64,000 bases of DNA from a bacterium (GTDB taxonomy: Bacteria > JAGOBX01): assembly GCA_029551925.1 (NCBI GenBank), contig JAKPEO010000034.1:30196-94195 (forward strand), read 5' to 3'. Shown one piece after another: positions 1-8,774 of the stretch. Numbering within the stretch: the stretch's first letter is position 1; the number at the start of each line of letters is the position of its first letter. The notes below the pieces were generated by a model, which was given only the letters and a program-made list of their open reading frames with translations, was not told the origin of the DNA and searched no databases. The position numbers were made by a program, and so were the translations under genes.

Positions 1-49
1 ATAATGTTTTATTTCCATTTTTATTATAATCATTCTTGTAAGTTTTCAT
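1..49 (-). CDS. 5' end of an unidentified gene cut by the left window edge
   Basis: On the minus strand an ATG at 49 opens a frame that stays open to the window edge (16 codons, starting MKTYKNDYNKNG). An AAGGA ribosome binding site lies 7 nt upstream. The fragment is too short to recognise. It is divergent from the DUF1015 gene at 324. Confidence 0.45.
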   Translation of the reverse strand, partial: MKTYKNDYNKNGNKTL

Positions 50-152
50 ATTTTGTTCCTTGCAAATAATTCAAGTGTTCTGATTGCTATTATAACAAAT
101 AATTATTTTTATAATTAATTTGTAATTTGGTGATTTTTTTTTATGGATTAAC

Positions 153-180
153 AGTATACTGAATTTACATTTTTTTACAA
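153..180 (-). promoter_or_regulatory. possible sigma-70 promoter for the left-edge gene
   Basis: Minus-strand TTGTAA (180-175), 16-nt spacer, TATACT (158-153). It points toward the partial gene that starts at 49. In such AT-rich DNA chance matches are common. Apart from this and the divergent promoter, the stretch 50-323 holds only poly-A/T sequence. Confidence 0.3.
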
Positions 181-232
181 TAATTTTCTTAAAAACATCT
201 TTCAGAAAAAAACAAAAAAATAAAGAAATATT

Positions 233-261
233 TTGACTTATAATAAAATGTAATATAAAAT
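233..261 (+). promoter_or_regulatory. sigma-70 promoter of the DUF1015 gene
   Basis: TTGACT at 233-238, 17-nt spacer, TAAAAT at 256-261. The predicted transcript start is near 268, giving a leader of about 55 nt with a strong AGGGAGGA ribosome binding site at 308-315. Confidence 0.55.
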
Positions 262-323
262 GAAATGCTTTTTTCAAAAAAATAATTCAAAATAAATTCA
301 TTTAATTAGGGAGGAAAAATAAA

Positions 324-1601
324 ATGTCAAAAATTAAAGCATTTAAAGGATTACGCCCGAAACCGGAAATAGCTGCGAAATTAAGTGTATTACCTTACGA
401 TGTTGTAAGTTCAGAAGAAGCCGCACAACTTGCCAAAGGCAATAAATACAGTTTTTTTCATATTACCAAACCAGAAATAGATTTAGATAAAAATATAGAT
501 TTATACGCTGATATAGTATATGAAACAGCTAAAAAAAACTTTAATGAATTTATTAAAAAGGGTTATTTTATAATTGAAAATAAAGATTGTTTATATTTAT
601 ACAAACAAATAATGAATAATCGCGCGCAAATAGGATTATTCGCCTGTGCGTCAGTTGACGAATATGAGCAGGACTTAATCAAAAAACACGAATTAACAAG
701 AAAAGATAAAGAAGACGATCGCGCTCGTCATGTATATGAAACCAATTGCAATGCTGGTCCTGTATTTTTAACATATCGCGCAAAAAAAGAAATTGACGAG
801 GTTATCAATAATTTTTTAAAGACCGCTCAACCTATATGCGATTTTGTAGCCACGGACAGCGGAGTAGAAGTGCGTCATATATTTTACATAATTTCAGATG
901 ACAATTTAATAAAAAAGTTAATTGACTTATTCAAAGAAGTGCCGTGTTTATATGTTGCTGACGGTCATCATCGCGCCGCATCTGGTTATAGAGTGCGCGC
1001 TATGCGCCGCGCGCAAAATCCGAATCATACTGGCAATGAAGAATATAATTATTTTCTAACTGCGTTATTTCCACACAATCAATTGAATATTATGCCATAC
1101 AATAGAGTAGTTAAAAATCTGAATGGTTTAAATGAAAATTCATTATTAGAAAAAATAAAAGAAAAATTCGATATAAAGGAATTACAAATTAAAAATTATT
1201 CGCCAAATAAAACAAAAAATATCGGAATGTATCTAAATAAAAAATGGTATAACTTAATGCCAAAAGCAAATACTTTTAATGTTAATTCTCCGATTGATAC
1301 GTTAGATGTCTCGATTCTACAAAACAATTTATTAAAACCATTATTAGGCATAGATGATCCGCGCACATCTAAACGGATAAATTTTATCGGAGGAATACGC
1401 GGCCCGCAGGAATTAGAAAAACTTGTAGATTCAGGCGAGTATGAAATTGCATTTTCTATGTATCCGACATCAGTTGAAGAATTAATGAAAATCGCTGACG
1501 CCGGCGAAATAATGCCGCCAAAATCCACTTGGTTTGAACCGAAATTACGAAGCGGATTAGTTGTGCATTTATTGGACGATGTTTCAATTTTAAAAAAATA
1601 G
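324..1601 (+). CDS. DUF1015 family protein
   Basis: A 425-residue cytoplasmic protein without signal peptide or membrane segment. The N-terminal GLRPKPE and LPYDVVSSEEA stretch and the central VADGHHRAASGYR stretch (about residues 210-225) are hallmarks of DUF1015 (PF06245), and the length is normal for that family. The biochemical function is not established. In many anaerobes family members sit near serine biosynthesis genes, which are not visible here. The start is fixed by an AGGGAGGA site 8 nt upstream. The gene is monocistronic: it has its own promoter and a perfect terminator hairpin immediately behind it. Family call firm, function unknown. Confidence 0.9.
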   Translation: MSKIKAFKGLRPKPEIAAKLSVLPYDVVSSEEAAQLAKGNKYSFFHITKPEIDLDKNIDLYADIVYETAKKNFNEFIKKGYFIIENKDCLYLYKQIMNNRAQIGLFACASVDEYEQDLIKKHELTRKDKEDDRARHVYETNCNAGPVFLTYRAKKEIDEVINNFLKTAQPICDFVATDSGVEVRHIFYIISDDNLIKKLIDLFKEVPCLYVADGHHRAASGYRVRAMRRAQNPNHTGNEEYNYFLTALFPHNQLNIMPYNRVVKNLNGLNENSLLEKIKEKFDIKELQIKNYSPNKTKNIGMYLNKKWYNLMPKANTFNVNSPIDTLDVSILQNNLLKPLLGIDDPRTSKRINFIGGIRGPQELEKLVDSGEYEIAFSMYPTSVEELMKIADAGEIMPPKSTWFEPKLRSGLVVHLLDDVSILKK

Positions 1602-1612
1602 CATTTATTTTT

Positions 1613-1672
1613 AGTTCATCAGATTAGTCAAAAAACAAATAAAACTAATCTGATGAGTTTATTTTTTTTATA
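1613..1672 (+). terminator. rho-independent terminator after the DUF1015 gene
   Basis: A perfect 12-bp stem (1617-1628 pairing with 1644-1655, arm CATCAGATTAGT) with a 15-nt A-rich loop is followed by a T-rich tail from 1658. No T-tract exists on the other side, so it works in the plus direction only. Confidence 0.85.
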
Positions 1673-1690
1673 TATTATGGGCTAATAATT

Positions 1691-4600
1691 ATGGCTGCTG
1701 AACGACAATTATTTTTAATATCTGATTTACAAGACACAGATGAATATTTAGAATATTCGATAGGACGCTACAAATATTCATTTTCGTTAAATCAAGTATT
1801 TGAAGTTATTGAAAAAAAATATTATGAAGTAGTGCCCGGTCAATTACTTTATGCTCTAATTCCTACTAATCCCGAAAATTCCAAAATCAATGCAAAAAAA
1901 AAAATAATGCCCGGCAAAAATACTGCCATCACCAAAGACGGAACGCGTATTTATTCAGCATTTTCAGGTATATTGCAATGGCGAAATAATTTTATAAATG
2001 TTTTGCCATTAATAGAAATAAACAGTGATTTATCCGTAGAATATGGAACAGGTAATATTATATTTGATGGAAGCATTATAGTATTAGGCGCTATTGATAA
2101 TGGCGCTATTGTAGATGTTACAGGCGACATTTACGCTTTAAAAATATTCGACGCTGAAATAAAATGCGGCGGCAATATTTATGTTCGCGATGGAATTTTT
2201 GATATACACAATGGCCATATAAAATGCTCGGGAAATATTAAAACTAATAAAATCATTGATTCTAATAATATTGAAGCAAACGGCTTGATAATAGTTGAAG
2301 ACACAATCAGAAACAGCAAAATCAAGACAGAATCTTCCGTAATAGTGACAGGTCCGGGCGATAGAACAATTATTCGTTCAGAGATTTTTGCACGTGAAAT
2401 GGTTATGGCTAATATTATTGGCAGCAAACGCGAGACAATATACACATTAGAAACCGGCTTTGACGAAAGCAAATTCAAAGAATTTTTGGAAGATATATAT
2501 TCCTACGAACAATTATTAAAAGAAATCGACGATATAAAAAATTTACAAAAAACAATAACAGACGAAAAACGCATTGAAGAATATAATAAAAGCATAAACG
2601 CATTAGAAACACGCGCAAATTCAATAAAATCTAAAATTGATGAAATTTATAATAAAATAAATTTCAAAGGAATTAATGAATATTTTGAAAAATACGCGAC
2701 TAACACAGAAGAAATCGAATTGCGCGACGAATTAAAATTTATAGTTAAAAGAATAAACGAAAAAATTAAATTAATAGAATTAGACATCAAAAATCTACTT
2801 GAAGAAAAAGAAAAAATCGAAAGCGGTATGCTGGACGATAAAATGCTCGAGCGATTAGAACAAATCGAAAGCAGCGTCAATTCAATGCAGGCAAAAATCA
2901 AATATTTTAAAGAGCTTCTGAATCTCGCTTATTTGCCAAAAGACAAGACAAAAGTTGTTCAGCATTTTGAAGAATGTTTTATAAATATTGGTTTAACAGT
3001 TGAAGAACGCGAAGATTACGACAAATTAATAGACCAAAAAAAATTCTGTCTTCGCAATATTTCAAATTTAAAAACAGAAAATGAAAAATTACAACAGCAA
3101 GCGGAAAACGATAATAGAGCAGCAAATCAATTAAAAAGAAATTTAGAGACAATTAAACAAATAGAAAGCACTTTATCTGAATTAGCAGTCAAACTTGAAC
3201 CATACGAGACATTTATAAAAAATAGAAAATTTTGTAAATTATCTATTGAAGATGAAATAATCGAAGGGACGATAATCAAATTAGACGGTAAAAAAGTGGA
3301 ATTAAATAAAAGACCTGAAAGATTATCTTTTGTTAGCAATATAGAAAACATAACAATCGAAGGCTTCATAAAAATAGAAATTTCAGAGTTATTTCCTGAA
3401 TATCACAATTCAAACGAGATATCTAATGTTAAATTCGAAGATTTGAAATTGCGCAGAAATATATTAATCGAAGGGATAGACAACCAAAATATTTATCAAT
3501 ATTCGACTAAATTACTAAATATCCCGCCAACACTTGCGTTATTCATCGATTTAGAAAGATATATGCAGCAAACAAAAAAAATCATTAGATTAAATACTAT
3601 ACTATTGGCGAAAAACGAAGATAAAAATCAAGTGCGGCAGTCATTCTTCAAAATTAAAAATAGTTATCCGATACAAGTCGTAGGCGCGACAGTAAAAGAA
3701 TGTTTAGAAAAAGCCGCTGATCATTTTAAATGTTCAACGGAAGATTTAGACTATGAAATTCTGCAATATCCATCTAAAAGTTTTATTTCATTAAAGAAAC
3801 AAAGTTATGTATTAAAAGTCTCGCGCAAAGGCAAAGAAAAAAAAGATATAGACGGATTTTTTGTTATTTTAAATACTATCAATGGCTTGATTTTCACTGT
3901 ATTTCCGCCACGCGGGCTCGGTAAAAAAGCAAAATATGAAGATGTAATCCAACAATTAAAAGAATTCGGTTATGAAAAAGATATAGATTTTAATATGATC
4001 CAGCGCGAAATAGAAACAATGTCTGCTGAAGAACGAAAAATAGCGCCGCGCCAGCCGGAACCTGAATTAGACGGAAAATTTTTTATTAATATTTCATCAG
4101 ATAAAATGCAAGCGATTTTGACTGTGCTGCCGCCGCAATTTGGCGGACTGCCAGTTGCTATTGAAGACATCGCTACTAAAATCAAAGAACTAAATTTAAC
4201 AAATGTCAATTTTGATATAATACAAAAAGCATTAAAAAATCAGAAAAAAAAAGTAGAATTAATAATCTGTCAAGGTGTAGAGCCGACTGCCGGCGTTGAT
4301 GCACAATTAATGCTGCCATTTTTAAGCGAAGACAAATCAGAAGAAGAAAAAAAAATCGAAGAGATATTTGGAATTGTCCCGCTCGGCAATGTCAAAAAAT
4401 CAGATTTAATCGCTAAAAAAATTCCGCCGCAAGACGGCAAACCGGGCCGCAATATTTTCGGTGAAGAAATACCAGCGCCAAAAGGTAAAAATTTCAAATT
4501 GCGCGTTGGCCACAATGCAAACTTAAGCGATGATGAAAATAAGATTTTTGCTTTAATCAGCGGAATGGCATTTAGAGAAGGCTATAAATTTTATGTTGAA

Positions 4601-5494
4601 GAAGCGCTGCGCATCCCCGGCGATGTAGATAATCATACAGGAGATATCGATTTCCCGGGCACAGTTATAATTTCCGGCGCAATCAAAGACGGCTTTAAAG
4701 TTAAGGCAGGCGGCGATATCTATGTTTCAAATATAGAAAGCGCAGAGGTAGAATGCGGTAGAAATTTGTATATCAGACGCGGCGTAGCTGGAAATTATAA
4801 GTGCCGAATAACTGTTCAAGGCAATATAATAACAAATTTTATTGAACAAGCCACTATATTTTGCAAACGCAATGTCATCGTAGCAAATGCAATAATGCAC
4901 AGCGTGATAAATGCGTCGGAAAATATTTTAGTATTAACTGGGGGCAATGGTCTAATAGTCGGTGGCATCATCCGCGCAGGAAAATCAGTATTTGCTAAAA
5001 TTATTGGTTCGCGTACCGCGACAGTTACAACAATCGAAGCCGGCTCTGACCCTGAAAATTTTGAAAAATTAAAAAAATTAGATAATTTTCTTGTGCAATT
5101 AGATAAATTTTATAAAAGCAATAGATTAAATATCAAAAAATTATTGATACTTCAAAAGACCGGCAAATTTACTGAAAAACATCAAGAAATGCTCGAAAAA
5201 TTAAAATATCAAGATCGTGAAATGATTGACCGCATAAAAAAAATATTGCCTGAACGCAATAAATTATTAGAAATTATCGAAGCAGGCAAAGACGGCAAAA
5301 TCTGCGTAAAAGAACGCTGTTATACCGGCGTGCGCATCACTATCTCGCGCGCTAAAATAAAAGTTGATAAAGTTACTGATTTTGTCACTTTCTTTTATTT
5401 AGATATGCAAGTGCGCATAAAACCTTATGAACCGCCGGTCGAAGCGTTATTGGCTGAATTAAAAAAAGAAAATATACAATTGCGGACTATATAA
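1691..5494 (+). CDS. giant FapA/DUF342 protein with two polymer-binding beta-helices, coiled coil and Jag_N-like domain
   Basis: A 1267-residue protein with an unusual duplicated layout. Residues about 80-255 form a first FapA-type right-handed beta-helix, with repeating GNIxxxG/GDIYxxx units ending in an ANIIGSKRET segment. Residues about 260-500 are charged heptad sequence predicted to be coiled coil. Residues about 658-715 resemble the Jag_N domain (VGATVKECLEKAADHF, then LDYEILQYPSKSF). Residues about 860-1125 form a second, better conserved FapA domain (PQDGKPGRNIFG, GDVDNHTGDIDFPG, then repeats ending in AKIIGSRTATV). A short coiled coil follows. FapA proteins are known from flagellar or polysaccharide-related polymerisation contexts (Vibrio FapA). 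No flagellar gene lies in this window, so the role is open. It follows a terminator and is followed 7 nt later by the nucleosidase-like gene. Confidence 0.85.
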   Translation: MAAERQLFLISDLQDTDEYLEYSIGRYKYSFSLNQVFEVIEKKYYEVVPGQLLYALIPTNPENSKINAKKKIMPGKNTAITKDGTRIYSAFSGILQWRNNFINVLPLIEINSDLSVEYGTGNIIFDGSIIVLGAIDNGAIVDVTGDIYALKIFDAEIKCGGNIYVRDGIFDIHNGHIKCSGNIKTNKIIDSNNIEANGLIIVEDTIRNSKIKTESSVIVTGPGDRTIIRSEIFAREMVMANIIGSKRETIYTLETGFDESKFKEFLEDIYSYEQLLKEIDDIKNLQKTITDEKRIEEYNKSINALETRANSIKSKIDEIYNKINFKGINEYFEKYATNTEEIELRDELKFIVKRINEKIKLIELDIKNLLEEKEKIESGMLDDKMLERLEQIESSVNSMQAKIKYFKELLNLAYLPKDKTKVVQHFEECFINIGLTVEEREDYDKLIDQKKFCLRNISNLKTENEKLQQQAENDNRAANQLKRNLETIKQIESTLSELAVKLEPYETFIKNRKFCKLSIEDEIIEGTIIKLDGKKVELNKRPERLSFVSNIENITIEGFIKIEISELFPEYHNSNEISNVKFEDLKLRRNILIEGIDNQNIYQYSTKLLNIPPTLALFIDLERYMQQTKKIIRLNTILLAKNEDKNQVRQSFFKIKNSYPIQVVGATVKECLEKAADHFKCSTEDLDYEILQYPSKSFISLKKQSYVLKVSRKGKEKKDIDGFFVILNTINGLIFTVFPPRGLGKKAKYEDVIQQLKEFGYEKDIDFNMIQREIETMSAEERKIAPRQPEPELDGKFFINISSDKMQAILTVLPPQFGGLPVAIEDIATKIKELNLTNVNFDIIQKALKNQKKKVELIICQGVEPTAGVDAQLMLPFLSEDKSEEEKKIEEIFGIVPLGNVKKSDLIAKKIPPQDGKPGRNIFGEEIPAPKGKNFKLRVGHNANLSDDENKIFALISGMAFREGYKFYVEEALRIPGDVDNHTGDIDFPGTVIISGAIKDGFKVKAGGDIYVSNIESAEVECGRNLYIRRGVAGNYKCRITVQGNIITNFIEQATIFCKRNVIVANAIMHSVINASENILVLTGGNGLIVGGIIRAGKSVFAKIIGSRTATVTTIEAGSDPENFEKLKKLDNFLVQLDKFYKSNRLNIKKLLILQKTGKFTEKHQEMLEKLKYQDREMIDRIKKILPERNKLLEIIEAGKDGKICVKERCYTGVRITISRAKIKVDKVTDFVTFFYLDMQVRIKPYEPPVEALLAELKKENIQLRTI

Positions 5495-5501
5495 CTTTTC
5501 T

Positions 5502-6266
5502 ATGATGACGCACAGCGAAAAAAAAATTTATATATGCGCGGCATTAAAATCAGAACTTACAGCATTAAAAAAAAAAATAAAATGCGCATTAAAAAAAAAA
5601 TCTGAAAAAATAATAGATAATGCTGAAATTTTTAAAAGTTCGACTAATCTAACTTTTATATTTGAAACTTTGAATATCGGCAAAATTAACGCGACTTTAA
5701 AAACTTGCGCCGCGATAAACAAATATCAGCCGGATATAATTGTTCATTTTGGCTGCTGCGGAGTATTAAAGGAAAATATAAAATTAGGCGCAATAATTTT
5801 GCCTAATAAATTGCGCGAGTGCGATAGTCAGTGCGTTATTGATTCAAATATTCTAACAATAAAATTAAATCAAGAGATGCCCGCTAATGCTAATATAAAA
5901 AAAATGCCGAGCGGCTTTGATTATAAAAGCGAGGGAATATTAAGCGCGGACACGATTTTATTAGATAAAAAATTAAGAGATAATTTATCTGAAAAATTTA
6001 ATGGATTTATCGGCTATGATATGGAATCTTATGCTGTTGCGCGAACCGCTAATTTTTTTAAAACACCAATAATTTTAGCCAAAATAGCAATTGATTATTG
6101 CGCGATTGCTAATAAAAATTTAAAATTTGACAATTCAAAAATTTATGATATTAATGAAATAGTAAAAATTTATAATCAGTTTAACAGCGAAAATTTATTT
6201 AAAAAAAATATGGATTTATTAGCGGAATTTTTATTTGAATTATTAATACAAAACATTGATGGATAA
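5502..6266 (+). CDS. nucleoside phosphorylase/nucleosidase superfamily protein (MTA/SAH nucleosidase or futalosine hydrolase-like)
   Basis: A 254-residue cytosolic protein of the PNP_UDP_1 fold. It shows HFGCCGVL (the glycine-rich ribose/phosphate loop, about residue 81), ILSADTILLD (about 147) and the diagnostic GYDMESYAVA (about 170), whose Met-Glu pair contacts the ribose, followed by KIAIDY with the aspartate expected to protonate the purine. These residues are consistent with N-glycosidic cleavage of an adenosine-type nucleoside. Divergence is too high to choose between MTA/SAH nucleosidase and futalosine hydrolase. There is a 7-nt gap from the FapA gene, and it overlaps the DUF4186 gene, suggesting co-transcription. 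Confidence 0.7.
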   Translation: MMTHSEKKIYICAALKSELTALKKKIKCALKKKSEKIIDNAEIFKSSTNLTFIFETLNIGKINATLKTCAAINKYQPDIIVHFGCCGVLKENIKLGAIILPNKLRECDSQCVIDSNILTIKLNQEMPANANIKKMPSGFDYKSEGILSADTILLDKKLRDNLSEKFNGFIGYDMESYAVARTANFFKTPIILAKIAIDYCAIANKNLKFDNSKIYDINEIVKIYNQFNSENLFKKNMDLLAEFLFELLIQNIDG

Positions 6267-6636
6267 TTATTCAGTTGAAAAATTTGAAAATATATTAGCC
6301 AAACTATCAAAATCTAAATTTCGCAATTCTTTTAAATTATCAGCAAAAGACAAAAACTATATTTCTTCAAAAGGAATGGCTGCGATTAAAAAACACGCAT
6401 TAGATTTTTTTATTAAAAGATTGAGCAGTATTTATAATTCAAAATTAAAAGATGGCAAACAGACGCCATTTAAGGGACATCCTGTTTTTATCGCGCAGCA
6501 TTCGCTTGCTTTGTGCTGCCGCAAATGTTTGAAAAAATGGCATAATATTGAAGAAAACAGAGAACTAACCGCAGCAGAAATAAATTATTGCGTTGATTTA
6601 ATAATGTATTGGCTGCAAAAACATCACCATAATTAA
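6259..6636 (+). CDS. DUF4186 family protein
   Basis: A 125-residue protein matching DUF4186 (PF13811). It has a KDGKQTPFKGHPVFIAQHSLALCCRKCLKKWH-like core (described by its parts: GKQTP, GHPVF.AQH, CC..CL.KWH) followed by an Ile-Met-xx-Trp-Leu end. The His and Cys residues (CCRKC) look metal-binding, but no function is known for the family. I start at ATG 6259; a TTG lies one codon earlier. The first 8 nt overlap the stop of the nucleosidase-like gene, indicating translational coupling. Confidence 0.8.
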   Translation: MDNYSVEKFENILAKLSKSKFRNSFKLSAKDKNYISSKGMAAIKKHALDFFIKRLSSIYNSKLKDGKQTPFKGHPVFIAQHSLALCCRKCLKKWHNIEENRELTAAEINYCVDLIMYWLQKHHHN

Positions 6637-6663
6637 TTATTACTTTGCAATAGTTTATTTTTT

Positions 6664-6722
6664 CATTCTTTTTCTGCGTCTCTGCAAGATATTTTTTTCG
6701 CAAAGAGCCATAGAGATTATAA
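6664..6722. repeat. degenerate dispersed intergenic repeat (TCTGCGTCTCTGC type)
   Basis: TTTCTGCGTCTCTGCAAG followed by a T-run and CGCAAAGAGCCATAGAG. It resembles the widespread intergenic CTCTGCGTCTCTGCG / CGCAGAG sequences and is related to a second copy at 18996-19030. It lies between the DUF4186 gene and the tRNA. No coding potential. Confidence 0.4.
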
Positions 6723-6804
6723 TAGACTAAAAAAATTAGGAAATTAATAATGATAAAATTGTTATGATAAAAATAAAATTGGTTATTAAAAATACATCGA
6801 AAAA

Positions 6805-6881
6805 TGGCGGGAGCGACGAGACTTGAACTCGCGGCCTCCTGCGTGACAGGCAGGCGTTCTAACCAGCTGAACTACGCCCCC
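6805..6881 (-). tRNA. tRNA-Asp (anticodon GTC)
   Basis: A 77-nt cloverleaf on the minus strand. Acceptor stem GGGGGCG pairs with CGCTCCC (one G-U), then U8-A9, D arm with GTTC, anticodon arm CCTGC-CTGTCAC-GCAGG giving GTC, T arm with GTTCAAGTC, discriminator G and an encoded CCA end at 6807-6805. The G73 discriminator is the usual aspartate identity element. Confidence 0.95.
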
Positions 6882-6902
6882 GCAAACAAAAAATGTTTTT
6901 CT

Positions 6903-6930
6903 AATATATAATACAAAAAAAAAAATGCAA
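6903..6930 (-). promoter_or_regulatory. possible promoter of tRNA-Asp
   Basis: Minus-strand TTGCAT (6930-6925), 16-nt spacer, TATATT (6908-6903). The predicted transcript start lies about 15 nt before the mature tRNA 5' end at 6881. Confidence 0.4.
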
Positions 6931-6993
6931 GTATTTTTTTTTATTTTTTTCATTTTTTTATAGAATAATAGAATGCAAAATACATAAAATTTA

Positions 6994-7021
6994 TTGACAA
7001 AAATTATGATTGGAATATAAT
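6994..7021 (+). promoter_or_regulatory. consensus sigma-70 promoter for the regulator block
   Basis: Perfect TTGACA (6994-6999) and TATAAT (7016-7021) with a 16-nt spacer. The -10 box ends only 8 nt before the ATG at 7030, so the transcript should be leaderless or nearly so. No Shine-Dalgarno sequence is visible. Confidence 0.75.
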
Positions 7022-7029
7022 AAAAATTT

Positions 7030-8385
7030 ATGGAATTTATGGAAAAAATACTTATTGTAGATGATGATAAATGGATTGCTAAAATGCTAATTGATAAATT
7101 AGACAGCAATCAATATATTGTCAGACATTCAGAAAATGGACAATTAGCATTTAAAGAATTAGAAACATTTATCCCGGATATCGTTATACTTGATATTATG
7201 ATGCCAGTAATGAATGGTTACGAATTTTTAGAAAAATTTCGTAATACTGCTGCATTTACCACTATTCCTGTTTTAATTCTCTCTTCGAAAGGAAAAGAAC
7301 AAGATATAATCAAAGGTTTTGAATATGGCGCTGATAATTATATTATAAAACCTTGTTCGCCGTCAATTATGATTACGCATATAAAGCATACTTTAGAATT
7401 ACGACAAAAACTTACCGGACTTAATCCGTTAAGTGGTCTACCAGGAAATAATATAATTTCTAAATATACAAACGATTTACTTACTAAAAATAAAAATTTT
7501 TATTTTTGTTATATTGATTTAGATAATTTTAAAGTTTATAATGACTATTATGGTTTTGATAAAGGCGATAAAGTTATTTTATTTACTGCTGATTGTCTAA
7601 AAAAAATATTTGGCGCAAATAAAAATAATTTTATTGGACATATAGGCGGTGATGATTTTGTTTTGATTTTACAAGCTGAAAATTTTGAGAAACAACTACA
7701 AACTTTCATAAAAGAATTTGATGATGGTATAAAACAATTTTATAATCCAATAGATATTAGAAACTGTGGAATAACTGCCGTTGGCAGAGATGGAATAAAA
7801 CGTAAATATGATTTAGTATCATTATCAATTGGAGTGGTGCCATCAATTAACTATAAATTTCATTCGTTATTCGAAATTTCTGATGTTGCTGTGATGGTAA
7901 AAAAAAAAGCAAAATCCATTAAAGGCAGTAATTATTATATAGACCAGCGTAAAAATAATGAATATGAAAATATTAAAACTAAATTGACTGATATAAAAAT
8001 TTTATTAAATGAACAACAATACTCAATCAGAATAATAAAACATTTATTAACGCCTTTTAATTTTAATATTATTGATATTCCTAATCAAACCGAATTTTTA
8101 AACACCTATATAAAATCTGAGCCAGACGCTGTTATTATTGATTTGCCGACAACAGAATTAATAGATAACATAAAAAAAATTCGTGATTACGAACAAAAAG
8201 TTGTATTACCGAAATCGTATATACTTGCAGTTTGCGAACAGATTACGCAAACTGATGTTATAGAAATTATAAAAGCAGGCGCAGATAATATAATCGCCAA
8301 ACCTATTCGCGCCGAAGCAGTAGTAAATAAAATAAAAGAAATAATTAAAACCCGACAATATAAAAATTTAGAAAAAGAGGTTTAA
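7030..8385 (+). CDS. response regulator with REC, GGDEF and a second REC-like domain
   Basis: A 451-residue cytoplasmic regulator. Residues 4-125 form a receiver (acidic DDD at 11-13, phospho-acceptor D55 in VILDIMMP, Lys in IIKP). Residues about 135-305 are a GGDEF domain with GGDDF at the signature position, preceded by IDLDNF, so diguanylate cyclase activity is plausible. Residues about 320-445 look like a second, divergent receiver (AVIIDLP, later AKPIRAE). No classical RxxD inhibitory site is seen just before GGDDF. ATG 7030 follows the -10 box by 8 nt; ATG 7039 is an alternative start and would give a more usual N-terminus. First gene of a signalling and glycan block. Confidence 0.85.
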   Translation: MEFMEKILIVDDDKWIAKMLIDKLDSNQYIVRHSENGQLAFKELETFIPDIVILDIMMPVMNGYEFLEKFRNTAAFTTIPVLILSSKGKEQDIIKGFEYGADNYIIKPCSPSIMITHIKHTLELRQKLTGLNPLSGLPGNNIISKYTNDLLTKNKNFYFCYIDLDNFKVYNDYYGFDKGDKVILFTADCLKKIFGANKNNFIGHIGGDDFVLILQAENFEKQLQTFIKEFDDGIKQFYNPIDIRNCGITAVGRDGIKRKYDLVSLSIGVVPSINYKFHSLFEISDVAVMVKKKAKSIKGSNYYIDQRKNNEYENIKTKLTDIKILLNEQQYSIRIIKHLLTPFNFNIIDIPNQTEFLNTYIKSEPDAVIIDLPTTELIDNIKKIRDYEQKVVLPKSYILAVCEQITQTDVIEIIKAGADNIIAKPIRAEAVVNKIKEIIKTRQYKNLEKEV

Positions 8386-8390
8386 TATTT

Positions 8391-8759
8391 ATGGCTAATT
8401 TTTTACTCGCTGATGATGAAAAACAAGTAGAACAACTGATTAGATTTAAATTAACCAAAGAAGGACATAGTTTAGATTATGTAGAAAACGGCGAAGACGC
8501 GTTAAAAAAAGTTTTAGATAAAAATAATAAATACGACATTATAATATTAGACATTATGATGCCGGTATATGATGGCATTTATGCTTTGAAAAAAATTCGC
8601 GAATTAGAATCCTATAAAAAGACGCCGATTATTATGTTGACCGCTAAAAGCAATGAAAATGATGTAATCCAAGGTTATGATTTAGGCGCTACTGAATACA
8701 TCACCAAACCGTTTAGTCCGTCAGAATTTTATGCGCGCATAAAAAAATATTTGAGTTAA
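8391..8759 (+). CDS. single-domain response regulator
   Basis: A 122-residue stand-alone receiver of CheY/Spo0F type: acidic pair at 8-9, phospho-acceptor D54 in IILDIMMP, Thr in MLTAKS and Lys in ITKPFSPSE. There is no output domain, so it probably passes phosphate on, the likely partner being the HPt protein 15 nt downstream, or it binds a target protein. It starts 5 nt after the REC-GGDEF gene with a GAGG site upstream. Confidence 0.9.
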   Translation: MANFLLADDEKQVEQLIRFKLTKEGHSLDYVENGEDALKKVLDKNNKYDIIILDIMMPVYDGIYALKKIRELESYKKTPIIMLTAKSNENDVIQGYDLGATEYITKPFSPSEFYARIKKYLS

Positions 8760-8774
8760 TAAATCGTGATATTT

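Noticed and set aside
71..277. Minus-strand ORF of 68 codons in the left intergenic stretch
   Set aside because: Poly-Phe/Lys/Ile composition from A/T runs, no ribosome binding site, overlaps the DUF1015 promoter; most likely spurious.
1691..5494. Evidence for a flagellum from the FapA domains
   Set aside because: DUF342/FapA proteins also occur in bacteria without flagella and no flagellar gene is in the window.
6786..7109. Minus-strand ORF of 107 codons
   Set aside because: It runs through the tRNA-Asp gene and a promoter; the apparent protein contains translated tRNA sequence.
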